From NCBI RefSeq assembly GCF_002886045.1, contig NZ_CP025791.1, positions 2,247,001-2,311,000 of the forward strand: a DNA stretch of 64,000 bases. The letters are read 5' to 3'. The first letter of the stretch is position 1, and each line of letters begins with the position of its first letter. The notes below the pieces were generated by a model that ran no database searches, had not been told where the DNA came from, and was given only the letters and a program-made list of their open reading frames with translations. Source of the DNA: Flavivirga eckloniae. GTDB taxonomy: Bacteria > Bacteroidota > Bacteroidia > Flavobacteriales > Flavobacteriaceae. This document shows positions 1-8,481 of the stretch, piece by piece. The position numbers and the translations under genes are program-made.

Positions 1-274
1 GCTTGTTTAAAGCAAAACAAAGCCCTTTTGCGGCCGAAACTCCAATTCGTAAGCCGGTATAAGATCCAGGGCCTTTACTTACGGCTATTGCATCTATATT
101 GTCCGATATTATTTTGGCTTCTTTTAAAACATCGTCTATATAAACATGAAGTCTTTCGGCATGCGAATAGTTTTTATCGTAGTCTTCTTTTAAAACTACA
201 GTTTCCCCATCTTTTGAAAGTGATACGGAACAATTCGTTGTTGCTGTTTCTATACTTAAAATGTATGTGCTCAT
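1..274 (-). CDS. tsaB: TsaB, tRNA threonylcarbamoyladenosine biosynthesis protein (5' part, cut by window edge)
   Basis: The visible N-terminal 91 residues begin MSTYILSIETATTNCSVSLS and include the KGPGSYTGLRIG segment typical of TsaB. TsaB is the non-catalytic partner of TsaD in forming N6-threonylcarbamoyladenosine at position 37 of ANN-decoding tRNAs, and it has the ASKHA fold. The ATG is at 274 and the gene runs off the left edge, so about the first 40 percent of the usual 220-230 residues is present. It is separated from the efflux operon by a hairpin repeat and is probably not co-transcribed with it. The assignment is confident despite truncation. Confidence 0.92.
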   Translation of the reverse strand, partial: MSTYILSIETATTNCSVSLSKDGETVVLKEDYDKNYSHAERLHVYIDDVLKEAKIISDNIDAIAVSKGPGSYTGLRIGVSAAKGLCFALNK

Positions 275-336
275 TTTGTTCTTTCTGTCAAAAAAATACC
301 ATTATTTAAATGGAAAGAGGTTATCCATAAAGTTTG

Positions 337-466
337 TTTTGTCATTCTGAGGAGTCTCGATGGCTATCGGGACGACGTGAGAATCTATCTTTTCTTTACT
401 TAAACAACTTTTAAGTTAATAGTAAATAGATTGCCACAGTCGTACCTCCTTCGCAATGACACAAAA
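337..466. repeat. Dispersed intergenic inverted-repeat element
   Basis: The ends form an imperfect inverted repeat: TTTTGTCATTCTGAGGAG on the left and CTCCTTCGCAATGACA on the right, about 125 bp apart. It fills the gap between tolC (stop at 502) and tsaB (start at 274). Fragments with the same GTCATTC / GAATGAC ends occur elsewhere in the window, for example at 15767-15890 and 39671-39720. This looks like a short non-coding dispersed repeat (MITE- or REP-like) rather than a gene; no reading frame of note lies inside. It could also act as a transcriptional stop for tolC. Confidence 0.6.
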
Positions 467-501
467 AATAAACTTTTAGGAAGCCTCAACTATTTCTTCA
501 A

Positions 502-1914
502 TTAGTTAGTTAAAGATTTTCCCATGTAAAAGTCTAAAACTTTTGTCTTAAAAACAAAATTATACTTTGCATTAATCAAGGATGCTTGAGCATTTATTAA
601 TCGATTTCTAATTTGTTCAAAATCAAAAGAATTTATAACTCCCAAGGTATATCGTTCTTGTGCATTTTGCAAAGCATCTTGTTGCAGCTTAACCGATGAT
701 TCTGATGCTAGATATTGGTTTAAAGCCGCTTTAGCATCTGCAAAAGCTTGTTCTATATTAGACCTAAGTGTTTGTTTTTCTTCTTCCAGTCTAAGTTCAC
801 TCTTCTCTCTATTTATTCTAGCTTTACTAACATTGGCTTTATTCTTAAATCTACTAAAAATTGGAATACTGAGACTAAAACCCAAATTATAACCTAAGTT
901 GTCTTCCAACTGCCGTCCAAATCCGTTTGGAACAAATACCAAAACATCGTCGCTGGGATCGTTGGGATCATTTATTTGAACTTCTGGTCTTACATCTCTT
1001 TGCCCCTGGCTATGTTGGTAGGAAGTTCCTGCTCCTGCACTAAAACTTAAAGATGGTAAAAAAGCACTTTTAGAAATTTCAATTGATAAATCCGAATTTT
1101 CTATATCTAAATTTGCTCTTTTTATCTCTGGTCGTTTAGTTTCTGCAACGTTATAAATATCATCCGAATTATTATATGCTATAGCTAGTGACGATACTTC
1201 TAAAAGAACATCTTCAACATCAAATCCTTTATGAGTAATTTGTAATAACTGTGCTAAATTTAATAAAGCCAAGTCTACACTATTTCGAGCATTTACTAAT
1301 CGTTCATTATCTGTTGCAAGTTGTGCCTCAACTTCTAATATTGTAGATCTTGCTCTTACCCCAGATTCAACAAAAGCCTTTGCTTGATTTAATTGTTTTT
1401 GAGTTACCTCTATCTGCTCTAAGGCTATTTTTAAATTTTCCTTGTTAAGCAAAATATTTAAGTAGGCATTGGCTATATTAAGAGACATATTATCGGTTAA
1501 TATATCTAGTTGTATTTGACTAGATTTCAAACCAAGTTTAGATTGCTTATATAAGTTTGTATTTCTAAACCCATTAAATATAGTAACACCAGTCCCTATA
1601 CTAAAGCTATTCCCCCTACTGTCTATAGATATACGTCCTCCATTTTGATCTATAAAAGAGCCAAAATTATAAGTATGTGATGCAGATGCACTAACTGATG
1701 GAAGAAAATTTCCTCTGGCATCTACTACATCTTGCTTTGCTGTTTCTGCATCAAATCTTGCTTGCTTTACAGAGAGGTTATTCTCTATAGCATAATTCAC
1801 ACATTCCTTAAGTGTCCATTTTTTTTCTTGTGCAGATAATGCTAAACCGATTAACAAAAATGCTGATACAAATAAATATCGTTTCATAGCGAGTGGTTTA
1901 ATCTTCTTAATCAT
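502..1914 (-). CDS. TolC family outer membrane efflux protein
   Basis: 470 residues. A signal peptide (MKRYLFVSAFLLIGLALSAQ) is followed by WTLKECVNYAIENNLSVKQA, the usual opening of Bacteroidetes TolC-like outer membrane factors, and then long heptad-rich helices in two homologous halves, as in the OEP family. It should form the outer-membrane and periplasmic channel of the tripartite pump encoded upstream. Its ATG at 1914 overlaps the stop of the adaptor gene (TAATG), suggesting translational coupling. An in-frame ATG at 1887 starts exactly at the classical signal peptide and is the alternative start. It is the last gene of a five-gene operon. Substrate unknown. Confidence 0.93.
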   Translation of the reverse strand: MIKKIKPLAMKRYLFVSAFLLIGLALSAQEKKWTLKECVNYAIENNLSVKQARFDAETAKQDVVDARGNFLPSVSASASHTYNFGSFIDQNGGRISIDSRGNSFSIGTGVTIFNGFRNTNLYKQSKLGLKSSQIQLDILTDNMSLNIANAYLNILLNKENLKIALEQIEVTQKQLNQAKAFVESGVRARSTILEVEAQLATDNERLVNARNSVDLALLNLAQLLQITHKGFDVEDVLLEVSSLAIAYNNSDDIYNVAETKRPEIKRANLDIENSDLSIEISKSAFLPSLSFSAGAGTSYQHSQGQRDVRPEVQINDPNDPSDDVLVFVPNGFGRQLEDNLGYNLGFSLSIPIFSRFKNKANVSKARINREKSELRLEEEKQTLRSNIEQAFADAKAALNQYLASESSVKLQQDALQNAQERYTLGVINSFDFEQIRNRLINAQASLINAKYNFVFKTKVLDFYMGKSLTN

Positions 1915-3044
1915 TAATCTTCTTCGTTTTCTTCATCGTCATCTTCATTATCCTTGGAAGCCTTGTTCCACACCTTAATTTTATCTCCTTCTTTTACTCC
2001 TTCTGTAATTTCGACATTAATACCATCGGATAAACCTATCTTAACATTTTCCTTTTTAAACTTATTATTACCGTTCATAACTTCAACAAAAGGTTTTTCG
2101 GTAATTCTGTTATACTGAAGCAAAGCTTCCCTAATGGCCAAAACACTATCCTTGCTTTCTATTTCTATCTCTGCATTAGCACTATATCCGGCTCTTATAT
2201 TGGTAGTAGAATCTATACTTACATTCGCTTTTATTGTAAACTGAACCGCTCCGTTTTCTTCTTTTCCTTTTGGAGCCACAAAAGTTAACTTAGCAGGAAA
2301 CTCTTTATCGTTAATCGCTCCAAGTATTACTTTTATCTCTTTACCTTCTTCTAGCTTCCCTACCTCGGCTTCATCTACTTTTCCTTCAAAAATCATTAAA
2401 CTCATATCGGCAATGGTAGCAATGGTTGTTCCTGCATTAAAATTATTACTCTGTATTACTTGATCTCCTTCTCTTACCGGAATTTCTAAAATTGTTCCTG
2501 CTATTTGAGCAATAATATTGGTATTTGCTGCACTACCTCCAGAAATAGAGCCTCTTTTAATAATTTGATAATCGTTTTGTGCCTGAGCTAACGATTCTTT
2601 AGTCTGATTGTACGACAGTTCGCTGTTTTCGAAATCCTGAACTGAAATAACACCTTTATCAAATAATGTTTTATTTCGAGTATACAATACTTTGGCATTA
2701 TCGAAAGACAATTTTGCCGAAGCGATTCTACTTTTTGCACTTACCAAACTTTGCTCATTAGGCACGACCCTAATTTTAGCAATAAGATCTCCTTTTTTTA
2801 CAATATCACCTTCTTCAACAAGAATTTCATCTACTATTCCTGAAATTTGGGGCTTCAACTCAATCTCCTCTTCTGGATTCAATTTACCGGTAGCTACTGC
2901 CTTGGTATTTATAGAAGTGTAAAACGGTTCTTCTATTTTGTAATCTACAACATCTTTCGAATTGGCATCTTTAAAGTACTTTAACACCCATGCTAATAGT
3001 ATAATCGCTACTATTATTACAATAATTCTTACTGTCTTGTTCAT
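1914..3044 (-). CDS. HlyD/MacA-like periplasmic adaptor subunit of an ABC efflux pump
   Basis: 376 residues with an N-terminal membrane anchor (about residues 5-22) and then a lipoyl-like half (ATGKLNPEEEIELKPQISGIV, VEEGDIVKKGDLIAKI). A coiled-coil hairpin (about 100-170) is followed by the second lipoyl half (IAGTILEIPVREGDQV) and beta-barrel segments. This is the membrane fusion protein architecture linking inner-membrane permeases to TolC. The C-terminus is highly acidic (NEDDDEENEED), which is unusual for MacA but common in flavobacterial homologues. It sits 12 bp after a permease gene and overlaps tolC by one base. MacA-like is preferred over RND-type because the partners are MacB-type permeases and an ABC ATPase. 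Confidence 0.92.
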   Translation of the reverse strand: MNKTVRIIVIIVAIILLAWVLKYFKDANSKDVVDYKIEEPFYTSINTKAVATGKLNPEEEIELKPQISGIVDEILVEEGDIVKKGDLIAKIRVVPNEQSLVSAKSRIASAKLSFDNAKVLYTRNKTLFDKGVISVQDFENSELSYNQTKESLAQAQNDYQIIKRGSISGGSAANTNIIAQIAGTILEIPVREGDQVIQSNNFNAGTTIATIADMSLMIFEGKVDEAEVGKLEEGKEIKVILGAINDKEFPAKLTFVAPKGKEENGAVQFTIKANVSIDSTTNIRAGYSANAEIEIESKDSVLAIREALLQYNRITEKPFVEVMNGNNKFKKENVKIGLSDGINVEITEGVKEGDKIKVWNKASKDNEDDDEENEED

Positions 3045-3056
3045 TTCTTTGATTGT

Positions 3057-4301
3057 TTATTCTTCTCTTAATGCTTGAATTGGTTTTATGCTTGTGGCTT
3101 TAAATGCCGGAATTAACCCGATTAAAGTCCCTAAAATCACTAATATTATTAAGGCTATAAATACAACAGCTATCGAAACTGAAGCGTTTACAAGAGCTGC
3201 TTCTGTTCCTTGACCATAAATGGCGTCTATTAAAATTAAAATCCATCCTCCTGTTATTATCCCAATTATACCGGCAACTATTGTTATAAAAACTGCTTCT
3301 AAAACTATTTGTCTCTTAATCTCAAAAGGAGTTGCTCCTAAAGCACGTCGTACACCTATTTCTTTGGTACGCTCTTTTATTGTTATAAGTAGTATGTTCC
3401 CAATTGCAAAAACGCCAGCAAACAATGTTGCGATACCGACAAACCAAGTTAAAAATTGCATACCTGTTAAAAACCCTGTTATTTTACCAAACTCCTTACC
3501 TAAATTGAAGCTCCCAAGTGCCCGGTTATCTTTAGGGTGAATTTTATTTAAATTCTTAATCAATAATTTAGCATCGGCTTCTATTTGTTTAATATCATAT
3601 TCTGGTTTTCCTGTTATCATCATCCACCCAATCTGATCTCCCATATTATATATTTGCTGAAATGTTGTAAACGGAATATGCATATCTGTTGTTGGTCCCA
3701 TATTAACATCGCCATTTTTAAAGATCCCAATAACTTTAAAACTCATGCCATTAATTTCTACATATTCCCCAATAGCGTTTTCGTCTTTTTCGAATAATTG
3801 CTTATATGTATCTTCAGACAATAACACTACTTTTTTATCAACATCAATATCATTTTGATTGATAAATCTTCCATGTATTAACTTTTTCTTCTGTACTTGA
3901 TCTAACAACGGATAATCGCCTGCCATTTGAAAGCTTCCCGAAAGGAATTTTCTAACTACTGTTGCTTGATTCTGGCTTCTTGGAACAACAAATTCTATTC
4001 CTTCAACGTTTTCTTCTATTTTTTTTGCATCTGTTAATGATAATCGCACACGTCTACCTTCTTGAAATCCTTTAAAGGGCTTGCTTGTACTTTGCCCCCA
4101 TACAAAAACACTATTGGTTGCAAAATCACCAAACAAACGATTAAAGCTATTTTCTAAACCTCTTGCAGAACCTAATAAAACAATTAAGAGTAAGATTCCC
4201 CACCAAACGCCAACCATGGTTAAAGCCGATCTTAGTTTATTTTTACTAAAACTATCGTAAAGTTCTTGCCATGTATCTCTATCGAATAAAAACTTAAACA
4301 T
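3057..4301 (-). CDS. MacB/FtsX-type ABC transporter permease (second of two)
   Basis: 414 residues: a cytoplasmic N-terminus, one membrane helix (about 25-45), a large extracytoplasmic MacB_PCD domain, then three C-terminal helices with the FtsX signature region ERTKEIGVRRALGATPFEIKRQI. Four-helix MacB-type permeases act as mechanotransmitters and move substrates from the periplasm outward through the adaptor and TolC. It is 1 bp from the first permease gene; the two probably form a heterodimer because the ATPase is a separate protein. Sequence similarity to its neighbour indicates an old duplication. Confidence 0.92.
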   Translation of the reverse strand: MFKFLFDRDTWQELYDSFSKNKLRSALTMVGVWWGILLLIVLLGSARGLENSFNRLFGDFATNSVFVWGQSTSKPFKGFQEGRRVRLSLTDAKKIEENVEGIEFVVPRSQNQATVVRKFLSGSFQMAGDYPLLDQVQKKKLIHGRFINQNDIDVDKKVVLLSEDTYKQLFEKDENAIGEYVEINGMSFKVIGIFKNGDVNMGPTTDMHIPFTTFQQIYNMGDQIGWMMITGKPEYDIKQIEADAKLLIKNLNKIHPKDNRALGSFNLGKEFGKITGFLTGMQFLTWFVGIATLFAGVFAIGNILLITIKERTKEIGVRRALGATPFEIKRQIVLEAVFITIVAGIIGIITGGWILILIDAIYGQGTEAALVNASVSIAVVFIALIILVILGTLIGLIPAFKATSIKPIQALREE

Positions 4302-4302
4302 A

Positions 4303-5532
4303 TTAATCGTTTCTTAATGCTACAATAGGTTTTATTTTTGATGCTTTTTTTGCCGGGAAATACCCTGCAATAGCTCCTGCAATTATTAAAGTAATGGTTG
4401 CTCCAACCACTAAGCTGGTGCTAACTGCAGGATCTTTTATAAAGTACGTTTTTAAACTAGGCCCCATCCATTCTAAAATTCCTATTCCTAGTAACAAACC
4501 AACATACCCTGCTATTCCGGTTATAATAATACATTCTATTAAAATGATTGATACAATCGATCTGGGCGAAGCCCCTAATGCTTTACGAATCCCTATTTCT
4601 TTAGTACGTTCCTTTACTATAAAAATCATGATATTACTAATACCTACAACACCGGCTACGAGCGTTCCTGAACCTATAATAAAAATGATAATACCAAGGA
4701 TAAAACTGAATTGCTGAACATTTTTAGATGCCTCTGCCATGTTTCTAACTCTTACAGCTCGTTGATCGCTTTTGGCTACCGAAAAACGATCCTTTAGCTT
4801 TTTGGTAATTTGATTTCCAAAAGCAATGGCTTTATCGTAGTTCATTTCCGGATTATAAGTAAGGTTTATTTGATCTATATAATCGTTATTGCCGTATAAG
4901 CGCTGTGCTGTACTTACCGGCATGTAAATTTTACGCTCTTCGCTATCACCTCCATCGTCTGTAAAAACCCCTACCACTTTATACTGTACACCACTTAAGT
5001 TTAAATATTTCCCTAAGGCTTTTGTTCTTAAAAACAGATCTTCTTCAACCAACTTACCAATAACAACAACCTTAGTTCTATTATTAACATCGTTTTGATT
5101 GATATATCTTCCTTCTTTTATTAAGGTTTTTTCTAAAAATTGATGATCGGGATGAACAGCTCTTAAATCGTAAGTATTTTGTTCGTTTTGAAATGAAGCC
5201 TGAACATTTCTATAAATTCGTGCGGTAATGAACTCTATTTTATTTCCAAATTCATCTTTTACATAATCGAAATCTTTATTCTTAAATGTAATACGTCTAC
5301 CAGCTTGCAAACCTTTATGGGCCTTTGTTGTTCTTCCTGAATTGATAAAGATGGAATTGGTGGCATCGTCTTTAAAAGCCTCTTCAAAGGTATTTTGTAA
5401 ACCATTGGATATCCCGAAAAGGATGGCAAACAACAATATTGCAAACGTTACCGTAAAGCCAGATAGTAGACTTCGTGTTCTATTTTTATTTATACTTTGA
5501 AATATTTCCCGCCAAAGATCCAGATCAAACAT
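4303..5532 (-). CDS. MacB/FtsX-type ABC transporter permease (first of two)
   Basis: 409 residues with the same plan as the following gene: an N-terminal helix (about 25-45), a periplasmic MacB_PCD region, and three C-terminal helices with the FtsX motif ERTKEIGIRKALGASPRSIVS. Its ATG at 5532 overlaps the 3' end of the ATPase gene by 8 bp, which points to translational coupling. Together with the ATPase, adaptor and TolC genes it forms a complete tripartite exporter. Substrate cannot be read from sequence; macrolides, lipids and peptides are all known for this class. Confidence 0.92.
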   Translation of the reverse strand: MFDLDLWREIFQSINKNRTRSLLSGFTVTFAILLFAILFGISNGLQNTFEEAFKDDATNSIFINSGRTTKAHKGLQAGRRITFKNKDFDYVKDEFGNKIEFITARIYRNVQASFQNEQNTYDLRAVHPDHQFLEKTLIKEGRYINQNDVNNRTKVVVIGKLVEEDLFLRTKALGKYLNLSGVQYKVVGVFTDDGGDSEERKIYMPVSTAQRLYGNNDYIDQINLTYNPEMNYDKAIAFGNQITKKLKDRFSVAKSDQRAVRVRNMAEASKNVQQFSFILGIIIFIIGSGTLVAGVVGISNIMIFIVKERTKEIGIRKALGASPRSIVSIILIECIIITGIAGYVGLLLGIGILEWMGPSLKTYFIKDPAVSTSLVVGATITLIIAGAIAGYFPAKKASKIKPIVALRND

Positions 5533-6226
5533 ACTGCTCGGCTCTTACTTGTTCTACTTTCGAATCTTCCATAATAACACCATCTCTCAATCGAACAATT
5601 CGTTTACACATGTTGGCAATATCCTCTTCGTGAGTTACCATTAAAATGGTTTTTCCTTCATCATTCAATTGCTGGATAAAAGCCATAATCTCATGAGAAG
5701 TTTTAGTATCTAGAGCTCCCGTGGGCTCATCGGCTAGTAACAATTTAGGATTCGCAGCTAAAGCTCTGGCTATGGCAACACGTTGATTTTGCCCTCCAGA
5801 AAGCTCTTTTGGCAAGTGTTCCGCCCAGTCTGCCAATCCTACCTTTTCTAAATGAAACAGAGCCTTCTCTTGGCGCTCTTTACGTTTCATTCCTTGATAA
5901 TATAAAGGCAAGGCTACGTTTTCTAATGCATTTTTATAATTAATAAGGTTGAATGATTGAAATATAAATCCAAGAAACTTATTTCTGTAAACTGCGGCTT
6001 TTTTTTCCGTAAGATTCTCAATGCGTAATCCATCTAAAATGTAATCTCCTTCGTCTGCTTCATCCAACATTCCAATTATATTAAGTAATGTAGATTTTCC
6101 AGATCCAGAAGATCCCATGATGGCTACCATTTCTCCTTGTTCAACTTCAAGGTCAATACCTTTTAAAACATGTAAACTAGAATCTCCTATTGGATAGGAC
6201 TTGTGCAGTTGAGTGATTTTTAACAT
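5525..6226 (-). CDS. ABC transporter ATP-binding protein (MacB/LolD class)
   Basis: 233 residues, a single ABC nucleotide-binding domain. Walker A GSSGSGKST is at 38-46, the signature LSGGQ at 142-146, Walker B LLLADEP at 162-168 and the switch histidine at about 199. The class matches stand-alone LolD/MacB-type ATPases that partner FtsX-like permeases. It is the promoter-proximal gene of the efflux operon. The 96 bp between it and the next gene upstream contains no obvious strong TAnnTTTG element, so the promoter was not identified. Confidence 0.94.
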   Translation of the reverse strand: MLKITQLHKSYPIGDSSLHVLKGIDLEVEQGEMVAIMGSSGSGKSTLLNIIGMLDEADEGDYILDGLRIENLTEKKAAVYRNKFLGFIFQSFNLINYKNALENVALPLYYQGMKRKERQEKALFHLEKVGLADWAEHLPKELSGGQNQRVAIARALAANPKLLLADEPTGALDTKTSHEIMAFIQQLNDEGKTILMVTHEEDIANMCKRIVRLRDGVIMEDSKVEQVRAEQYV

Positions 6227-6321
6227 TTCTAGGGGTGATTAATGAAAACTTTTTTATTAAGCTTTACAATTAGACTTCAAAGACAAAGAAATGTTACAAA
6301 AATTGTTCCGAAAAGTTTTTA

Positions 6322-6540
6322 TTATTTATTTAACGTACTGTATTTCTTATAAATGAAATACGCTAATCCTCCCATTAAAATGTACGGAATAGCCATCAGA
6401 TATACAATACCATCATTAATGCCTTCTGCTGCTGTTTGTCCTTCTTCACTTTCTAAAACCGCACGACACATGGCGCATTGGGTATTTCCTTTTAGAAAAA
6501 AGAAAAGAGAAAAGAGAAAAAGGATACTTTTTTGTTTCAT
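6322..6540 (-). CDS. 72-residue CxxC membrane protein of the oxidase cluster, function unknown
   Basis: An N-terminal hydrophobic signal or anchor (MKQKSILFLFSLFFFLKGNTQ) is followed by CAMCRAV (a CxxC pair), a short acidic-polar stretch (LESEEGQTAAEGINDG) and a second membrane helix (VYLMAIPYILMGGLAYFIYKK). The most likely topology places the CxxC loop in the periplasm. It follows the DUF420, SCO and cox genes on the same strand, separated from DUF420 only by the 91-bp repeat array. A role in metal or thiol chemistry for oxidase assembly is inference from the cysteines and the context. It has no family I can name, but codon use and composition look genuine. Confidence 0.7.
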   Translation of the reverse strand: MKQKSILFLFSLFFFLKGNTQCAMCRAVLESEEGQTAAEGINDGIVYLMAIPYILMGGLAYFIYKKYSTLNK

Positions 6541-6554
6541 TTTATAGATTTATT

Positions 6555-7080
6555 GATCCCGCTCTTTAGCGGGATTAATTCAACTAGCTACTTTTAGTTC
6601 GCGGTGCCCGCTCCTAAAAGTAGAGTGAAATATTATTCTTTTTTAGATCCCGCTCTCTAGCGGGATTAATTCAACTAGCTACTTTCAGTTCGCGGTGCCC
6701 GCTCCTAAAAGTAGAGTGAAATATTATTCTTTTTTAGATCCCGCTCTCTAGCGGGATTAATTCAACTAGCTACTTTTAGTTCGCGGTGCCCGCTCCTAAA
6801 AGTAGAGTGAGATAATATTCTTTTTTAGATCCCGCTCTCTAGCGGGATTAATTCAACTAGCTACTTTTAGTTCGCGGTGCCCGCTCCTAAAAGTAGAGTG
6901 AGATAATATTCTTTTTTAGATCCCGCTCTCTAGCGGGATTAATTCAACTAGCTACTTTTAGTTCGCGGTGCCCGCTCCTAAAAGTAGAGTGAGATAATAT
7001 TCTTTTTTAGATCCCGCTCTCTAGCGGGATTAATTCAACTAGCTACTTTTAGTTCGCGGTGCCCGCTCCTAAAAGTAGAG
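6555..7080. repeat. Tandem array of 91-bp units, each with two hairpins (5.8 copies)
   Basis: Units begin with GATCCCGCT at 6555, 6646, 6737, 6828, 6919 and 7010, a period of exactly 91 bp with no length variation; the sixth is cut at 7080, five bases before the DUF420 stop codon. Each unit carries a short hairpin (CCCGCT, four bases, AGCGGG) and a longer one (CTACTTTTAG with CTAAAAGTAG) whose 16-base loop holds an inner GCGG/CCGC stem. Units 1-2 and 3-5 differ in the AT-rich linker (GAAATATTATTC versus GAGATAATATTC). There are no variable spacers, so this is not CRISPR. It occupies the whole gap between two minus-strand genes and would be transcribed as an RNA of about a dozen stem-loops. 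Confidence 0.95.
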
Positions 7081-7085
7081 TTTCA

Positions 7086-7619
7086 TTAATAGTACGGAGA
7101 AATCATAATATAAACTACAACTCCGGTAACGGCAACATATAGCCATAACGGATAGGTTATTTTCGCTATTTTTTTATGTTTTTCTATATTGTTTGTTATA
7201 CCTCTAACGTATGTAATAAGCACAAACGGAATAACTACAATCGATAATAAAATATGCGTTAGCAGTATAAAGTAGTAAACATATTTAATAGCTCCTTCTC
7301 CTCCGTACTTTGTAGAATCGCTCGTCATATGATAAGCTACATACATAGCCAGAAACGATACTGAAAGCATAATAGCCAATTTCATTAACTTCTCATGTGT
7401 TGTCCTGTTCCCTTTTTTAATTTGAAAAACTGCCAACACTAAAACCAATGCTGTTATACCGTTTACAGTCGCGTAAATCGGTGGTAAAAAGGTTAATGGT
7501 TCTACATTCGGAATTTTAATTCCAAATAAAACGGCCACCACTACTGGTATTAATATCGACAATGCAACGATTAGTTTATTGTATTTTTTTTCGTCTGCTA
7601 TGTTTGTGTTTTCAATCAT
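7086..7619 (-). CDS. DUF420 membrane protein (CtaM-like oxidase assembly factor)
   Basis: 177 residues with about five predicted membrane helices (near 15-33, 45-65, 82-100, 115-138 and 155-173) and conserved histidines on helices (TTHEKLMKLA, YVAYHMT, LLTHILLS). This matches the DUF420 family, which in Gram-positives includes CtaM, needed for maturation of heme-copper oxidases. It lies directly after an SCO gene in the oxidase accessory cluster, which supports an assembly role. The exact function in Bacteroidetes is inferred, not shown. Confidence 0.85.
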   Translation of the reverse strand: MIENTNIADEKKYNKLIVALSILIPVVVAVLFGIKIPNVEPLTFLPPIYATVNGITALVLVLAVFQIKKGNRTTHEKLMKLAIMLSVSFLAMYVAYHMTSDSTKYGGEGAIKYVYYFILLTHILLSIVVIPFVLITYVRGITNNIEKHKKIAKITYPLWLYVAVTGVVVYIMISPYY

Positions 7620-7644
7620 AAGTATTCTTTATAATAGATTCTTT

Positions 7645-7672
7645 GCTTACTTCGGCTAGGCTCAGTACAGGT
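7645..7672. repeat. Left arm of a perfect 28-bp inverted repeat flanking the SCO gene
   Basis: The 28 bases at 7645-7672 are the exact reverse complement of 8482-8509. The core contains TTCGGCTAGGCTCAGTACAG. Each arm is part of a longer intergenic element that resembles the dispersed family seen elsewhere (here followed by CTGAATGACA). The arms lie just outside both ends of the SCO gene. Confidence 0.9.
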
Positions 7673-7690
7673 CACTCTGAATGACACCGA

Positions 7691-8437
7691 TTATTCGTTA
7701 AGTAATTTCTTTATATCTTCTTTTAATGCACTTATTTCCTCCTTTACACCATCGTCATCCATTTGTTCTTCCTCAGAAATGATACCCTTGTAATAAATAA
7801 TCGGATTACCAAAATCATCTTTTCTTGACCTAATGTATCCGTTCTTATCAATTAAAGCGAAGTTGCCTGAATGCTCAAAGCCTCCTGCGGCATCCTCTTC
7901 CTCTCCTGTATATAAGTTGAACCCTTGGTTCGACAGTTTGTAAATAGTTTCTTTATCCCCAGTCATTAAATGCCAATTAGGATTCGTTACACCATATTTC
8001 TCTGCATAGGCTTTAAGAATTTCTGGTGTATCATAATCGGGGTTTATCGTAAATGATGCCACACCAAAATCATCAAAACTCTTAAAAGTATTTTGAATTT
8101 GAATGAGATTGGCATTCATTCTCGGACAAATCGTAGGGCATGTTGTAAAAAAGAATTCTATAACAAACACCTTTCCTTCGTAGTCTTTATTGCTTATGGT
8201 TTTACCATCTTGATTTGTAAAGGAAAAGGCTGGTACTTTTTTTGGCTCACCGTTTATTTCTATAAAGGCTAAATCTGATAACGCCGATTTTTTATCATCC
8301 GTGAAATCACTTCTGCTTTCTTTTCTGGTAATATCTTTGTTGGAAATTCTATCTACAATTCTTGGTATAAAAATAATACCGAAAACCAGAATAATGAATG
8401 CTATTCCTATATATGAATAATTCGTTTTTTTACTCAT
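7691..8437 (-). CDS. SCO family copper chaperone for cytochrome oxidase (SCO1/SenC)
   Basis: 248 residues. An N-terminal membrane anchor (about 8-26) precedes a thioredoxin-fold domain with the copper-binding CxxxC at C100 and C104 (TTCPTICPRMN) and the third ligand histidine at about H189 (GGFEHSGNF). SCO proteins bind copper in the periplasm and help build the CuA centre of oxidase subunit II. All three copper ligands are present, so it should be active. The gene lies between the unknown thioredoxin-like gene and the DUF420 gene. Perfect 28-bp inverted repeats bracket it. Confidence 0.94.
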   Translation of the reverse strand: MSKKTNYSYIGIAFIILVFGIIFIPRIVDRISNKDITRKESRSDFTDDKKSALSDLAFIEINGEPKKVPAFSFTNQDGKTISNKDYEGKVFVIEFFFTTCPTICPRMNANLIQIQNTFKSFDDFGVASFTINPDYDTPEILKAYAEKYGVTNPNWHLMTGDKETIYKLSNQGFNLYTGEEEDAAGGFEHSGNFALIDKNGYIRSRKDDFGNPIIYYKGIISEEEQMDDDGVKEEISALKEDIKKLLNE

Positions 8438-8481
8438 TTTTTTGTTTTTATAGTTTCCTTCGTCTTTAGTTTATGTGAGCA

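Noticed and set aside
6541-7085. The 91-bp array as a CRISPR locus
   Set aside because: All parts of each unit, including the linker, are nearly identical; there are no unique spacers, no cas genes and the unit is far longer than a CRISPR repeat.
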